From Exophiala sp. HKRS030 (Eukaryota > Ascomycota > Eurotiomycetes > Chaetothyriales > Herpotrichiellaceae), in NCBI GenBank assembly GCA_023897205.1, contig JAHWDD010000012.1, forward strand, positions 1,151,346-1,215,345: DNA of 64,000 bases, written 5' to 3'. The notes beneath the pieces were generated by a model, which saw only the letters and a list, made by a program, of their open reading frames with translations, searched no databases and was not told the DNA's origin. Shown piece by piece: positions 33,106 to 44,194 of this stretch (its first letter is position 1; each line of letters begins with the position of its first letter). Position numbers and translations under genes: made by a program.

Positions 33106-33823
33106 TGTTCACGAGGCTTTTTTCTGATGTGCAATACCTGAGTAGCAGACAGTCAACTATTCCAAGTGAGATTGTTTTCTGTATGGCCGTCTGCTCGACC
33201 TTGGCTCGTTGGAGCAGAAACACGCGAGATTATGATCCTTCCAGATAGATTTCTCTAATACTGTTGTTGACGTGTGTACCTATTTCGCATCTGATAATCC
33301 GCTTACGACCGGCTCCTGCCGAGACTGTCTGCACTCTATATGTTTGCTTAACACTTGGATAGACTGATATGCAGGTGAATAGTACTGCTATGCGCCCCAA
33401 AAGATGTGCCGAGCGAGAACTGAGGTTGGTGGCCTGCGTATCTCTATCTTATTGGAGGGCGCAACGAGAATTGATTGGCGAGATGGTTGCGGAGAAAAGC
33501 GTGGTGGCACGGTGGATTTGTCTCGACTCTCAAGGTTGGTGGCTCGGGGTAGATTTGTGCCTCGGGCGCATAGACGAAGATTGATTTACGAGACGCAGTG
33601 CCGTATTCGCCAATAACATTATTTAGCGCGGGGTATGAATTTGGCGAGCATTCGGTTCTGATTGACGGCATTGCTCAGTATACTATATCGAAGTTTTGAA
33701 ATGTGATATAAAATCGATTCATGCGACCACATCGGCTGTAACCAGATTAGTGACTTTGCATCGGAACAGGCTACAACGACCTTCAACTTTTGTGCTTTGA
33801 TTAGATAATTCGAAGAACCAAGC
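33106..33823. promoter_or_regulatory. Divergent promoter, FAD oxidase / amidase
   Basis: A 718-bp spacer between two divergent catabolic genes and the likely place for co-regulation. I did not find a clear inverted CGG-type zinc-cluster site by eye, so the regulator binding site is open. Confidence 0.45.
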
Positions 33824-35663
33824 ATGGGTTCCATATCCGATGCCCAGAGTGCTTCAGACTGGCAGACCATCGTCGCTGCAAAACAGAAACAAGCTCGTGA
33901 CCTCATACCAGAGGCATGGAGATTGCCTGTATCAATCACCAAGTCCCTGGTGTATCCTCTAGAGGAGAATGCCAACAGACTTATTGCTCTCGACATTCCT
34001 CGAAAGTCAGGGATACTGACCGACCGAGAGTTAGATATCACCGAGAACTATACAGTTGCAGAACTGCTCTCGAAGCTGGCATCAGGGACATTTACCTCCC
34101 TCGAGGTCACCACAGCCTTTGCCAAGAGAGCTGCTATTGCCCAACAACTTGTAAGTCTCATATCACTGTTATCAGACCGGAGGCCGATCCACTAAGACTG
34201 TCAGACTTCATGCCTCACTGAGACCTTCTTCGATCAAGCAATCGCTCATGCGAAGGAACTTGATCAGGCCAGAGCGGAAGGCAAAGCGCTTGGACCTTTA
34301 CATGGCTTGCCAATCAGTATCAAGGATGGTTTCCAAGTAGCCGGTACCGAAGCAAGCATTGGCTATGTGTCGTTCCTGGGGAAGAAATCTCAAGTAAATT
34401 CGCCCCTAGTCGACCTGTTGCTTGGACTTGGAGCGGTTCTTTATTGCAAGACAAACATTCCTATGACACTAATGACGGCTGATTCCCATAACAACATTTT
34501 CGGAAGAACACTCAATCCTCACAATACTGCTTTGAACGCTGGAGGCTCGAGTGGTGGAGAAGGAGCACTTGTAGCCTTCCGCGGGTCTCCTCTAGGTGTT
34601 GGAACTGATGTCGCAGGATCTATTCGTATCCCCGCTCTGTGTTGTGGTACATATGGGTTTAAGCCCACGTCTTCTCGGATACCATACGGCGGCCAGGCTA
34701 TCCCAGGATTGGCTGGTCTTAAACCGATAGTTGCTGCCGCAGGACCTCTCGCCAATGATTTTGAAGCCTTAGAGATCTTTGCAAAAGCGGTGATTGATAC
34801 CACTCCGGCTTTATTGGACTCTACGGCTCTCGATGTCCCGTGGCGTAAGCTCGAAGCAACCACCAAGTCCACATTCAGACTTGGTCTACTGCCTGAGGAC
34901 CCTCTCTATCCACTGCACCCACCGGTTAAACGGGCTCTGGAAGAAGCTGTGAAGCTTCTGCAAGCACAAGGGCATGAGCTCATTCGTCTGGATGCCGCAG
35001 ATACACGAGTCTCTGACGCAAGTGAGGTTGCAATCGAGCTCTTCACCCTTGCTCCTGACGCCGCCTTTGAGCACATCAAAGCTAGTGGTGAGCCACCTGT
35101 CCCTTCTGTTGCGGCTGCTGTCGGGGCTGCGAATTCTGGGCACTACAAATTCGTTCCCGACCTCAGACATCTAGATAAGCTGCACCAATTGGCAGCTTTG
35201 ACAGTGAAGCGACAGGAGTTTGTTGAAGATTGGAGGAAGCTCTGGTCAAAGAACAAGTTGGATGCTTTGATCGCGCCATCAGCACAGAATACTGCTGTAC
35301 CGCACGATACATATGGGTGGCCACCGTACACCTGTTTGTTCAACCTGCTTGACGTAACTCACCCACCCTCATAAAGAAGATCGTGCTAATGTCGTACAGT
35401 TCCCAGCTGTGGTGATACCATTCGGTAAAGCTTCAAAAGAGAAAGACTCTGAGTCGTTCAAGCCGCAACCTGGACAAGCAGGAACAACTTGTAAGTCAAA
35501 TCAGCATACGATCGGATTGGATCATTCTAACATTCTCCCTCCAGACATTCCTGAGTTGTTCGATGGAGCGCCAGTATCCATTCAGGTTGTAACTACTGGT
35601 ATGAGGGACGAAGAGGTGATCCAGGTGGCTCGGGTGGTTGACTCAGTATTGAAGGGATTGTAG
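33824..35663 (+). CDS. Amidase signature family enzyme
   Basis: Four exons: 33824-34150, 34205-35353, 35400-35490 and 35545-35663; 561 residues. Amidase signature enzymes hydrolyse amides to acid plus ammonia with a Ser-cisSer-Lys triad. Seen: catalytic Lys in GLPISIKDGFQVAGTEAS (about residue 157), the Gly/Ser-rich signature NAGGSSGGEGALVAFRGSPL with the cis-Ser, and the nucleophile Ser in GVGTDVAGSIRIPALCCGTYG. The C-terminal block FDGAPVSIQVV is usual for fungal acetamidase/GMD-type members. Every intron has good GTAAGT or GTAACT donors and restores phase, so the gene is intact. The substrate is unknown; the context of an amine transporter, oxidase and regulator suggests an amine-derived amide. 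Confidence 0.93.
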
Positions 35664-35821
35664 ATATACATGAGATGATTCAATGTCAAGATGTTAACAT
35701 ACGACAGGCTACCGCCTATGTCTGCCACAGTGACAGGAGAGAGGAGTGAGTCAAGCAGCATCGTGCAACTTCGCCGTTTCTAGGAAATAGCGGACAAAAG
35801 GTAGACGCAGCAGCTTCGATA

Positions 35822-37477
35822 TTATGATAGCACAGAGGAGAAATTCTCGGGGCCTAGACCAGTCATGGAAATAAGCGCCTTGAGCCCATCATATCTGATC
35901 TCAGACATGTCGTGAGAATTTCCTAGAGCAGGCTGCATGAGAAATGCCGGAAGAGCCCAAATTTGCTTTAGTGCCGTTGCCGTACGTCGTACATAACCGG
36001 AGTATGACACTTTCCAAATTTGGAGAAGGAGCTCTTGCATAAGTTTCCTCAATTGCGCGCTTAGAGATAGCATGCTGGAGTCGAAAGAGCCCGGTGCCAC
36101 CTCGAGGGGCATGGTGGGGCAGGCAGCGCAACCGAGCACGAGGACTGGCCAGCAAATCAATTGCCCACAAGCAGCAGTGCCGTCGAATCTCTGAAGTAGA
36201 TCCCACCCTTGCCTGCACAGGCTTTCGATCTGACCAGAAATAGTTGAGATATTGTCAGGATCAAGGACTTTAGCGAGGAAAATCCTTAAGGCTAATGCGT
36301 ATAATTTGGCCGTAATATCAGAATTCCCCAAGGTGGTAGATTCATCGTCGTCCCAAGACGGAACAAGAACTGGATATCGTTCCTCTAAACAGTCCAGCTC
36401 ACTGAGACAGTCTACTGCGAGGGAATGGTTTGCTTCGTCCAGTGGGAGCTGCCTGCTCAGCCAAGTGACTTGGTAGATAAGAAGAAAGATGGCAGGAGGT
36501 GTCTTGCCCAAGACTGGAAGAATGCTATCGGTATTACTGCCATCCTTGCCCGCGTAGTCAATGGCGTCGATGTACTTTGCGATAGTCTCGGTTGGGAATG
36601 AGGAGCAGATCGGGTCGATGTCCTGTTCAAATAGTATTCTGGTAGAGAAATGATAAAGTACAGAGTCAAGTAGTGTTCGTTCGAAGACCGTCATTTGACT
36701 CAATTCTAGACGAGATGTTCCAGCAACCTTTACTTCCAAGACCTTTGCGATTGCTTGGTAGTGTGTGAGACTGACACTTGAGAGTGAAGAGTAGAAATCC
36801 TTTTGAAAATGTTAGCTATTGTAGTAGTCTCACTTGGAAATGCGGAATGTGCCACTGACCTCGAAGACTCCCATGAACAAGGAAGCTGCAAGAAAAGCTT
36901 CTCTCGAATCGTGCCCTGCCGCGAGTGACCGAGCTGCACGTCGAAGCCCCTGAAGGGCACTTTGAGTGTAAAGGATAGCGTCCTCCCTCGGAATCAGCTC
37001 TGCATAAGAAGCATGAAGCGCAGCCGGTGCAAGCGCTGCATGCATCACCCAGGGTTCGTCGAATCCCACAGCAAAGACGTATGATACATCTCTGAACTCC
37101 CAAGTGGCATCTGGTGAAGTCAAATGCTGGATGAATTTCTCAGAGCAGTACTGGAAGATGTTGAAGTCCTGTTGAGTTCTCAAGCCACGAGGCCGAAGCC
37201 ATAAAGAGGTGGCTTGAGGAGACGGGATAGAAACCAATTCTGGAGAATCTCGATCTGTGGGCGGCTTGCTAACGACGACAGCATGCGCCGGCGGAGGAGT
37301 TCTTAGACCTTCTGAATCGTCTCTGTACAGGCAGTAAATCTTGAGACGCTCGCATGCTGCGCAAATCGGTCTGCGTTCATCGCATTTCTTGCGCCTGTCT
37401 CTGCATGTGATGCACCCTGTCTTGGTCCGAAGTCTTGCCCTCGATAACTTTTTGATCGGTACAGAGGTCATGTTCAT
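35822..37477 (-). CDS. Zn(II)2Cys6 transcription factor
   Basis: Two exons on the minus strand, 37477-36860 and 36799-35822; 531 residues. Fungus-specific zinc-cluster regulator. The DNA-binding cluster is near the N-terminus, residues about 20-52: KTGCITCRDRRKKCDERRPICAACERLKIYC with the six Cys in normal spacing and the usual basic patch, followed by a short linker. The remaining protein is a fungal-specific transcription factor regulatory region with hydrophobic helices and no membrane segment. I chose ATG 37477 because the preceding in-frame codon is TTG. It lies 160 bp from the 3' end of the amidase and tail-to-tail with it, so it is a good candidate regulator of the amine-oxidase/amidase/transporter group; that is inference. 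Confidence 0.92.
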
Positions 37478-38147
37478 CAAGCATTATGCCAGGTCGTATG
37501 CAAGAATCATAACTGGCAAATGCCGGCTTGTAGAGACTTGCGGTCACGGTCAGTGGCATAGCCAAATCCACAGACCGGGATCGTAGAGCACAAAAGTCGT
37601 TTCCAGAGTTTGATAGGATCGTAAGGAAGTCGTTGAACCTCGAGGAGTGGAGGCCCGAAGTTGATAGGACGGAGATGACCAAGTCAATTGGAGAAACAGG
37701 ATTGCAGGACCGCCGCCTTAAGCGCGTGACTTGCACTAATGACTTAAGGGCTTGATAGTGCAGATATTAGCAAGTTAAGCGAGTTGACGTTCATATGACA
37801 AAGGTCTTCAAGGAACCTCCTCCCACACATGGTATTTTGCTACATCTACCTTACTCTGACACTCGCGAAACAGAATATTGTAAGAAGCTTGTACAAAACC
37901 TGCTCATGCATTTTCGGAGTCTCATTGCTCTATGACCCAATGCACGTGCTCCGGCATGCTAAGTACATTCTGGATGTTGAGGCTGCTCAACACCATAATC
38001 TCTCACAAGGCTCTGCCAGCGAACCAAATCATCCCAGTCTAAGAAAACGGCTTCGGACCAGTTCCATGTCCAGCACGTCCACCAAAACCGAATCGAAATG
38101 AAGTTTCTAACGATGCACAAAATCCAAATCCTGCCATAAGCTCCTTT
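37478..38147. other. Spacer, zinc-cluster gene / SPT10-like gene
   Basis: Promoter of the zinc-cluster gene and 3' region of the SPT10-like gene. A 90-codon plus-strand frame (37829-38101) is not recognised and is not counted. Confidence 0.4.
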
Positions 38148-39855
38148 TCACAAATCGTATTTCGTGTCTGCGTTGTTGATGTTTTGAGGATCTGGGTGCA
38201 TGTAGTCCATAGGTAATACGTGCTGCATAGGCTGCATGTTGTTTAGACCTGTGCCAGGATTGCCGTCGTTCATGACATGGTCGTGCCCCATCAGAGTCGC
38301 CGTTGGACCGTGTAAGAACGGATGGTCTGTAGGCTGCTGGCCAAAGTCATGTCCATCATGATGATTTTGCAGATGTGATGTGTCTGCAAACGATGGCAAC
38401 CCGGCTTGGACATATGCGTGTGCGTTTTGGCCATACGTAGAATTCATTTCGGCCTGTATCTGCTCCATAATCTGCGGATCTATAGCCATCTCATCGTAGG
38501 CATGAAGATGGTCTGAATCAGTCAAATGGCCATTTGCAATATCCATTGGTTGTTGTATTGATGCAAAGTCATGGTCTGATATATGATTTGTTGTTAGATC
38601 ATCTTGAGATAGACTTGTAACTTCAGAGACTGGTTGTTGCTGTGGTTGGGATTGGGGCAGCGGCAATGGCAACGGCAACGGTAGGTTCGGTGGAGCTTCG
38701 TCGATAGTCTTGCTTCGGCCAGGTCTCGTCTCCCCGCGGCCCACTGGTGGCTTGTTGGTGTCCTTGCACTCCGGACAGTTCTTGATCACATGACTGACAG
38801 TTTCCTTAATTCTTATCCAGTGATATTTGGTGGCGATAATAGCCGTTGTTTTATTGATGCCACCATGTGCTTGGTGATGAATCTGTTTCGCAATGTCATA
38901 TTGTGCCTGTGGATCCGAGATAACTTCCTTGTCTTTGAGCATCAACTTCTCCGAAACTCCGTCCTGGCCTCCAACCAGTTTGTAGTGAGTGGCAGCACTT
39001 CTGAGTCGGCTCTTTTCTGATCGATCCGCACCCTGTGGGTAGAGTTGATGCCTTAGATAATATCGAATTTTATCGAATCGCTCTTCTGACGCGATGTTTT
39101 CTCCTTCCAGCGAGAGGTCACGACCGTAGATGATGGCGTCAACAGGCTCATCAGATGACTTTAATATCCCACAACCGGGCACTCTCCCAATCCGCTTGAA
39201 TCCGAGTGAGTCCCAAATCTTGGTAGACGCGGTATTTGATTCATAGACCAGATTGAACACGGAATAACTATAGCCCTTGAAAATGTCAATGGCACGCAAC
39301 CTCAAGGGAGAGTAGAGGACCTACCAGTTGTGGCGCCCAGTCGAGATAACATTGACCCATAGACTTACCCACGCCTTTATTTCGAGCCGCAGGAGTCACA
39401 AGAAACCCACCGTTACAGACATGACTACTTCTGCCGGGATAATTGGGTTTCACATAAAAGCTGCCCAAACAGAGCTTGCTCCAATCGGCTCCAGTGCGCT
39501 CCATCTCGTTGACAGCCTCAATACCGCCAATATCACCCAGGATCATGACTGCTCCAAAATTTCCAAACCAGTAAGGACCGAATTTCTCCAGAGGCAATGG
39601 GTCGAGCATCGGGTAGGTGTCTCCACCCTCGATTTCCTTGTTGAGATTATCGCCGAGGTAGGCGAGCAGCCTTTTCGGAACAGCATCTGGCGAGAAGAAC
39701 GGAATCAAAGTTGCGATAGTAACACGGTCCCTCAAAGTAACAGGACGAGGGAATATCGACGATGGTATCTGAGGGTTTTCCGACGTCGGATACGGGATTT
39801 GACCAATTTGACGATAGATCACACCTGAATCGGGATCTTCCAATAAAGCCGGCAT
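38148..39855 (-). CDS. SPT10: SPT10-like GNAT acetyltransferase with H2C2 zinc finger
   Basis: Two exons on the minus strand, 39855-39325 and 39275-38148; 552 residues. Yeast Spt10 is a sequence-specific activator of core histone genes combining a GNAT acetyltransferase domain with a retroviral-integrase-like zinc finger. Both parts are seen. The GNAT domain occupies about residues 60-230, with the acetyl-CoA loop AARNKGVGKSMGQCYLDWAPQL and SNTASTKIWDSLGFKRIGRVPG. The H2C2 finger lies about 310-350, with HH and H Cys ligands in QIHHQAHGGINKTTAII... and VIKNCPEC. A Pro/Gln-rich, then Asp/His/Met-rich tail follows. The splice joint rejoins PQL to GYSYSVFNL, conserved in the GNAT fold. The start at 39855 gives MPALLEDPDSG; upstream sequence in this frame looks non-coding. 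Confidence 0.9.
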
Positions 39856-40860
39856 TGTTGCACCCTCAGCCCTCCAAGAAATCCCACAGATTCCACGCAA
39901 CCAGTCTGACGCTTTTGATATCCAGGTTGTATGATGGGTTTCGAAATGTTCGCAATGCCTGGGGTGAAGTGAGAAAATCCAGATGAGAGTCGTAAGAACC
40001 GGGCGAAGTAATAGGCAGCCTTGGCGTCGACTCGACCGGCCGTGATTGGCCGATTGGTAGCTTCGGATCAAAGTAAATACGACCCGAAGAACAAATTTTT
40101 GCTCGGTGACACACACCACGACACATACGCCACGCCGTTGACACTATCGGTTGCTATCGGTGGTGATTGATCATTGAACTTGGGACCGTGCTGGGTTATG
40201 CAAGTTGTTACTAACTAGTCCTTGCAAGGACATCCACTCGGTAGCTTAGTGGTTTCTCGTATCTTATCAAGGTTTTTATTCATTCAATCGTTCTACCGCC
40301 CAAACATCGTACCTTAGATTTACTTAGGAAGAGGAAGCGAAATCAAATTGCTTACAGGACGAACTACCTTATCTGAACTGGGAATCTACCTGGATAAGAT
40401 GTTCCCTACCCCGAATCGAAGATCTGGGTAGTACTCTATCCATCACGCATATGACCATTGCGCAATGAGTGATACCGAATGTTATATAATACGAGTCGTC
40501 CTCTGAGATGTATTCTTGGAAAGATCATGGAATCAGACTTCCTGTAGTGATCGCGGATTCACAGTGATTCGCTCTGTTAGATTCACATGGAAGAACAGCT
40601 GGAAGTCACTAGTGCAAGCAGATTGGAGAGCATGAGAATGAATTCTCTGATTTTAATAATGGTACCAATACATGAGAGGGTGCGCCTCATTGCTGAGTAG
40701 CGAAACTAGTGATAGCCTAATCCGGCAGTCGATGGCCACAATCCACTCGGATCTGAGACTGATGGTCGCCCTGGCCCAAGTCTTACTGTTCATGGCATAA
40801 ACGCTGGCCCATTGTCAGAGTACAAGCAAGTGAGAGATTTGCCTGCTTTTCGATATGCTC
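39856..40860. other. Spacer upstream of the SPT10-like gene
   Basis: 1 kb with no recognisable gene; probably promoter of the SPT10-like gene and the 3' region of the 40861 gene. Confidence 0.4.
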
Positions 40861-41409
40861 CTAACCCTCCGAATCATCCTTCTCGCACTTGCAATTGTCC
40901 ATAGATTGGTCGCCAGACTTCTCGCGCAAAAGAGTCCAAGCAGCGTGTTTCAACAAGTTCAGCTCGTGAGTCTTATCCTGAACCTCCTTTTGCAGGGCTC
41001 GTAGTTCCGTATTTGCATCCATCGTTTCTTCCAACTTATTGAGCGCCTTTTGAGCCTTTGCCTGGACTTCCTTGGACTTGGTAGCCGAGGATTTGATCAC
41101 TGTGGTACACCATGGGCATGATGCAACTGGAACTGGAGGTGCGAGAGTGACTGGAGTTGATTGCTGCTGACCTTCCGTCTCTAAGAGGAGATTTGAGCGT
41201 GTGGCGAGGGCTGTACCAAGCGAGTGTGGATCGTGGAACTCCGGAACAGTAGTTGGGTGGTTGATGATTAACTTGCCGCAACTCAGACGACCCCATGCTG
41301 TTGGAGCGTCACAGTACTCCCACTGCTTGAGTTTGTTCGGCTGGAAGAGCAGGGTGGAGACGCGCTCAAGATCCGGGTAGGGGCAGATGTCGAGCGTGTA
41401 CCAACACAT
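40861..41409 (-). CDS. Small Cys-containing protein, Met-Cys-Trp start, coiled coil
   Basis: Single exon, 182 residues, unknown function. It begins MCWYTLDIC and contains scattered Cys residues in the first 50 positions, a CPWC pair near residue 98, and a Lys/Glu-rich amphipathic helix (KEVQAKAQKALNKLEETMDAN... to HELNLLKHAAWTLL), likely a coiled coil, before a CKCEKDDSEG tail. No signal peptide or membrane segment. The Cys pairs could bind a metal. It lies head-to-head with the 42278 gene, which also starts Met-Cys-Trp and has a CxxC pair, suggesting a related pair. Confidence 0.65.
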   Translation of the reverse strand: MCWYTLDICPYPDLERVSTLLFQPNKLKQWEYCDAPTAWGRLSCGKLIINHPTTVPEFHDPHSLGTALATRSNLLLETEGQQQSTPVTLAPPVPVASCPWCTTVIKSSATKSKEVQAKAQKALNKLEETMDANTELRALQKEVQDKTHELNLLKHAAWTLLREKSGDQSMDNCKCEKDDSEG

Positions 41410-42277
41410 AGCGACTGAAGATATCTGCCTGGATGCTGGTGAGGAAGCTTATGTGGAGGCTCGTTTATGCGAGAGTAATTGGAGTGTTGGGTAGCGTGAT
41501 CGTGATCGACAAATGAATCTCTGTGGTCAGGAAGGAAGACGATGAGGATGAAGATAGTCTGTGTCTGTGCGAAATTGAAGATGTTTAAGTAGCCTCTGGA
41601 TCTGAACAGGCAGTACTGATGTTGCTTATGTGTCTAGCTCTTTTTCAATGAATGATGGTGAACGACTGTGATGTGCGAGACAAGTGACGCCACAGGCAGA
41701 GCAGAGGATAGTTGTCTGCCTTCACCAGCGCTTTGTCTTGCTTCTTTCATCTCTTCACTTGGTAGTGACGAGAGGAGGGGAAGGCGGGAGGCCCAGGCAA
41801 GAAGAGGAAAGACAGACGCACGAAGTTTTTCCTTGACTCTTTCCATCCAAAACAGTCGCACTTTCCTGAAACAAGCCCGCCTTTGACGCAATCACCGTCG
41901 CCGCCACTTGTTCATATATATCGCAACAGCAATCTCAATCCTGTCCAACATTGAAAAACCAGTGGGGCCAACATCTCTTGGTCCAGACTGATGCACCGCC
42001 TATTATTATCTTTGTCTCATGATCCCTGCCGCTGTGCAACTTGACCCTCCTGTCATGTACTTGTCAGGATTGCCCTAGAGCTCTCAATTTGGGTAATAGT
42101 CCTATCATCATCATCATCATCATTCTGAATTGGGGCTGAATCATTTCGCAGACGGTGTCTTTGAAAGTCATCGCGAAGTCAAGAACTCTCTCACAAGTCT
42201 TTCTCCATAATTCCCGTTAGCCTCCTCAACCTCAGACCTGTTTCGCCGGCTTTGCGACGTTGAGCGACCCAGCCACT
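41410..42277. promoter_or_regulatory. Divergent spacer between two Met-Cys-Trp genes
   Basis: 0.87 kb between divergent starts, with an (ATC)n repeat at 42104-42123. No clear binding site called. Confidence 0.4.
42104..42123. repeat. (ATC)n simple repeat
   Basis: Six or more ATC units in the divergent spacer. Confidence 0.8.
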
Positions 42278-42631
42278 ATGTGTTGGGCTATCAAGGTCAT
42301 CCATTTTGGCTGTGACGAAAAGCATTGGTCAGAAATCCAAGTGCTTTGCGAAGCCGGAAAGGAATATCGATTGAACATGCCATGCACCAAAACCTGTCGC
42401 GGATTTATTCACGTCGAGAATTGGGTTATGAATCAGTGTCGCTTTTGCGAACAATATAGCCTGGCAAGCAAGTTATCGGTGCGGCGAGGTGGATCAGTTT
42501 CCCGTGTAGAGGGAGCCTCATGTGAAACCATGGCTGCCATGGATGGAGAATCCGGCATGCCTGATCGCATGAAGACCCTGCAACGTCGAGCTTCGCTTCA
42601 GTCGGTTTGTCGCAAGGACCCTAGTCGTTGA
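42278..42631 (+). CDS. Small Cys-rich protein, Met-Cys-Trp start
   Basis: Single exon, 117 residues, unknown function. It begins MCWAIKVIHFGCDEKHW and has about ten Cys, arranged as GC, LC, MPCTKTC and QCRFCEQ, which could form a small zinc-binding module. No signal peptide, so probably cytosolic or nuclear. The first in-frame Met with Trp-like start is used; an upstream TTG is not plausible. Convergent with COQ7 170 bp downstream. Shares the MCW start and CxxC pair with the divergent 40861 gene; homology is suggested, not proven. Confidence 0.6.
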   Translation: MCWAIKVIHFGCDEKHWSEIQVLCEAGKEYRLNMPCTKTCRGFIHVENWVMNQCRFCEQYSLASKLSVRRGGSVSRVEGASCETMAAMDGESGMPDRMKTLQRRASLQSVCRKDPSR

Positions 42632-42800
42632 ATCGCGAGACGAGGTTTTGTGATCATAGCAGGGCCTCAATCAACTGTGTCCGAACAGCTCCACGGTAGA
42701 ATGCTGTCAGGATTGGATCGGCATTTGAAGTCACCGGCCACAGGAGGACTGTTGGAATTGTTCTGACAGACAAACACCATGATACCGCGTCTTTTGAGCC

Positions 42801-43523
42801 TCAGACCTTTTCTGAGATCCAGATTGCACTTCGGCATCCATAACGGATTATATCTGTGATCGGCTCATAAGGTTTGGCTTCTTTCGCGTCGTTTTCAACC
42901 GCATGATCCAGATGCTCAAGTTCCTCATCTCGAATACGTTTGATGTTGTCTATGAGCTCTTTCAATTCTGGATCAAGCTCTTCGCCCTTGTCCTTCAACG
43001 CTTGCATCCACTGAAACAATTCCCTAACTTGTCCATTGTAATGATTGCCAATCTCTGTTTCAACGGCTTCGGTACACGCCATTGCAGCTTCTCTACCCAT
43101 CATTCCGGTTGTCCATCCCAATACAGTCGCAGCAGCTTGCCAGATCGGATACATCACAGTGGGCCTGATACGGTGTTTGGCTATGAGCTCATTGAATGTT
43201 TTGAAATGTGCAGCTTCTTGGTCATACATGTGTTTCATGAGTGGTCGGAGATGGGGATGCGCTTTGACAATGGGGGGAGTCTGAGCGGTGTAAATGAGTG
43301 TAGCGGCAAGCTCTCCAGCCTGATTGACTCGGAGGGCACTATCAAGAAACCTTCTTTGCTCTTCGGACAAAGTTGCTGAAGATTTGCTAGAGGGCGTTTT
43401 GGCCTCGGAGGCTCTCGTGGGAGATGTCGAGGAGAGACATCTTGATCCTGTGATTCGAGGACATATATGGCGACCGAGGTTATAAGAGACCTCTTGCAAG
43501 GGATATCTGCCGATCCGTATCAT
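42801..43523 (-). CDS. COQ7: 5-demethoxyubiquinone hydroxylase, mitochondrial (Coq7)
   Basis: Single exon, 240 residues from ATG 43523 (the preceding in-frame codon is TTG). Coq7 is the di-iron monooxygenase that hydroxylates demethoxyubiquinone in ubiquinone biosynthesis at the mitochondrial inner membrane, with Coq9. Seen: a Ser/Arg-rich N-terminus of about 50 residues typical of a mitochondrial targeting peptide; the ferritin-like di-iron ligands in VNQAGELAATLIY, HMYDQEAAHFKTFNELI and CTEAVETEIGNHYNGQ, and DEELEHLDHAVEN near the end; final block GCRSAIWISEKV. All ligands are present. Divergent from RTF1 with a 670-bp shared upstream region. Confidence 0.96.
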   Translation of the reverse strand: MIRIGRYPLQEVSYNLGRHICPRITGSRCLSSTSPTRASEAKTPSSKSSATLSEEQRRFLDSALRVNQAGELAATLIYTAQTPPIVKAHPHLRPLMKHMYDQEAAHFKTFNELIAKHRIRPTVMYPIWQAAATVLGWTTGMMGREAAMACTEAVETEIGNHYNGQVRELFQWMQALKDKGEELDPELKELIDNIKRIRDEELEHLDHAVENDAKEAKPYEPITDIIRYGCRSAIWISEKV

Positions 43524-44194
43524 CTTGGATTCCAAGTTCCTGAGGAATATGAAAGCTCTCGTACACTAAAGGAAGCTGGTTGAACGTCAGATTGATGATG
43601 TCTTTGAATCATTCCACAGGCTCGAAGAAAGCATAGGCTCCACCGTAGTGATGATAGACTCGAGTTTTCTACGGCGGGTCTCAAAGACCAATTGATCATG
43701 AAACCGTCACGTAAAGCTGCGGGACGAGTCATTTCTAGGCAGATTCCGGCCAAAACACGAGTCATTGCTCAACAACATGTCTTTCTTCTGGTTCACTTTC
43801 TTGATCGACTTCACTTTGATCTTGTCCCTCGTCTTCACATTCTGTGGAATCGCACTCTCTCAAGGCGAATCCATCACGTTTTCTTTCCGGCTTGAACGCA
43901 ACTCTTCACACCATCACAATCGTCCATTCCGCTAGTAATTCCGCTGCACCACACCGAGGGGCGTCAAGGTCGAGCTGTTCTTAATACTCCTAACCTTCCA
44001 CGTTCCTCCCATCGCCTATGCTGAAGCAATTCCGAAGAAAACGTCTCACCTGAATCATATCTAGCGCCATCTTTTATACACAGACCATATCTTGCCACTT
44101 ACTCCTCTATACCTTCACCAAATCGGCTGGTCTCAGCATCACCCAACACTCTGCCTAATTTCCTTTCACTCTTCAACAAGGAGATCTTCCCGAA
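43524..44194. promoter_or_regulatory. Divergent promoter, COQ7 / RTF1
   Basis: 0.67 kb between the two start codons; likely shared promoter. CT-rich immediately before RTF1. Confidence 0.5.
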
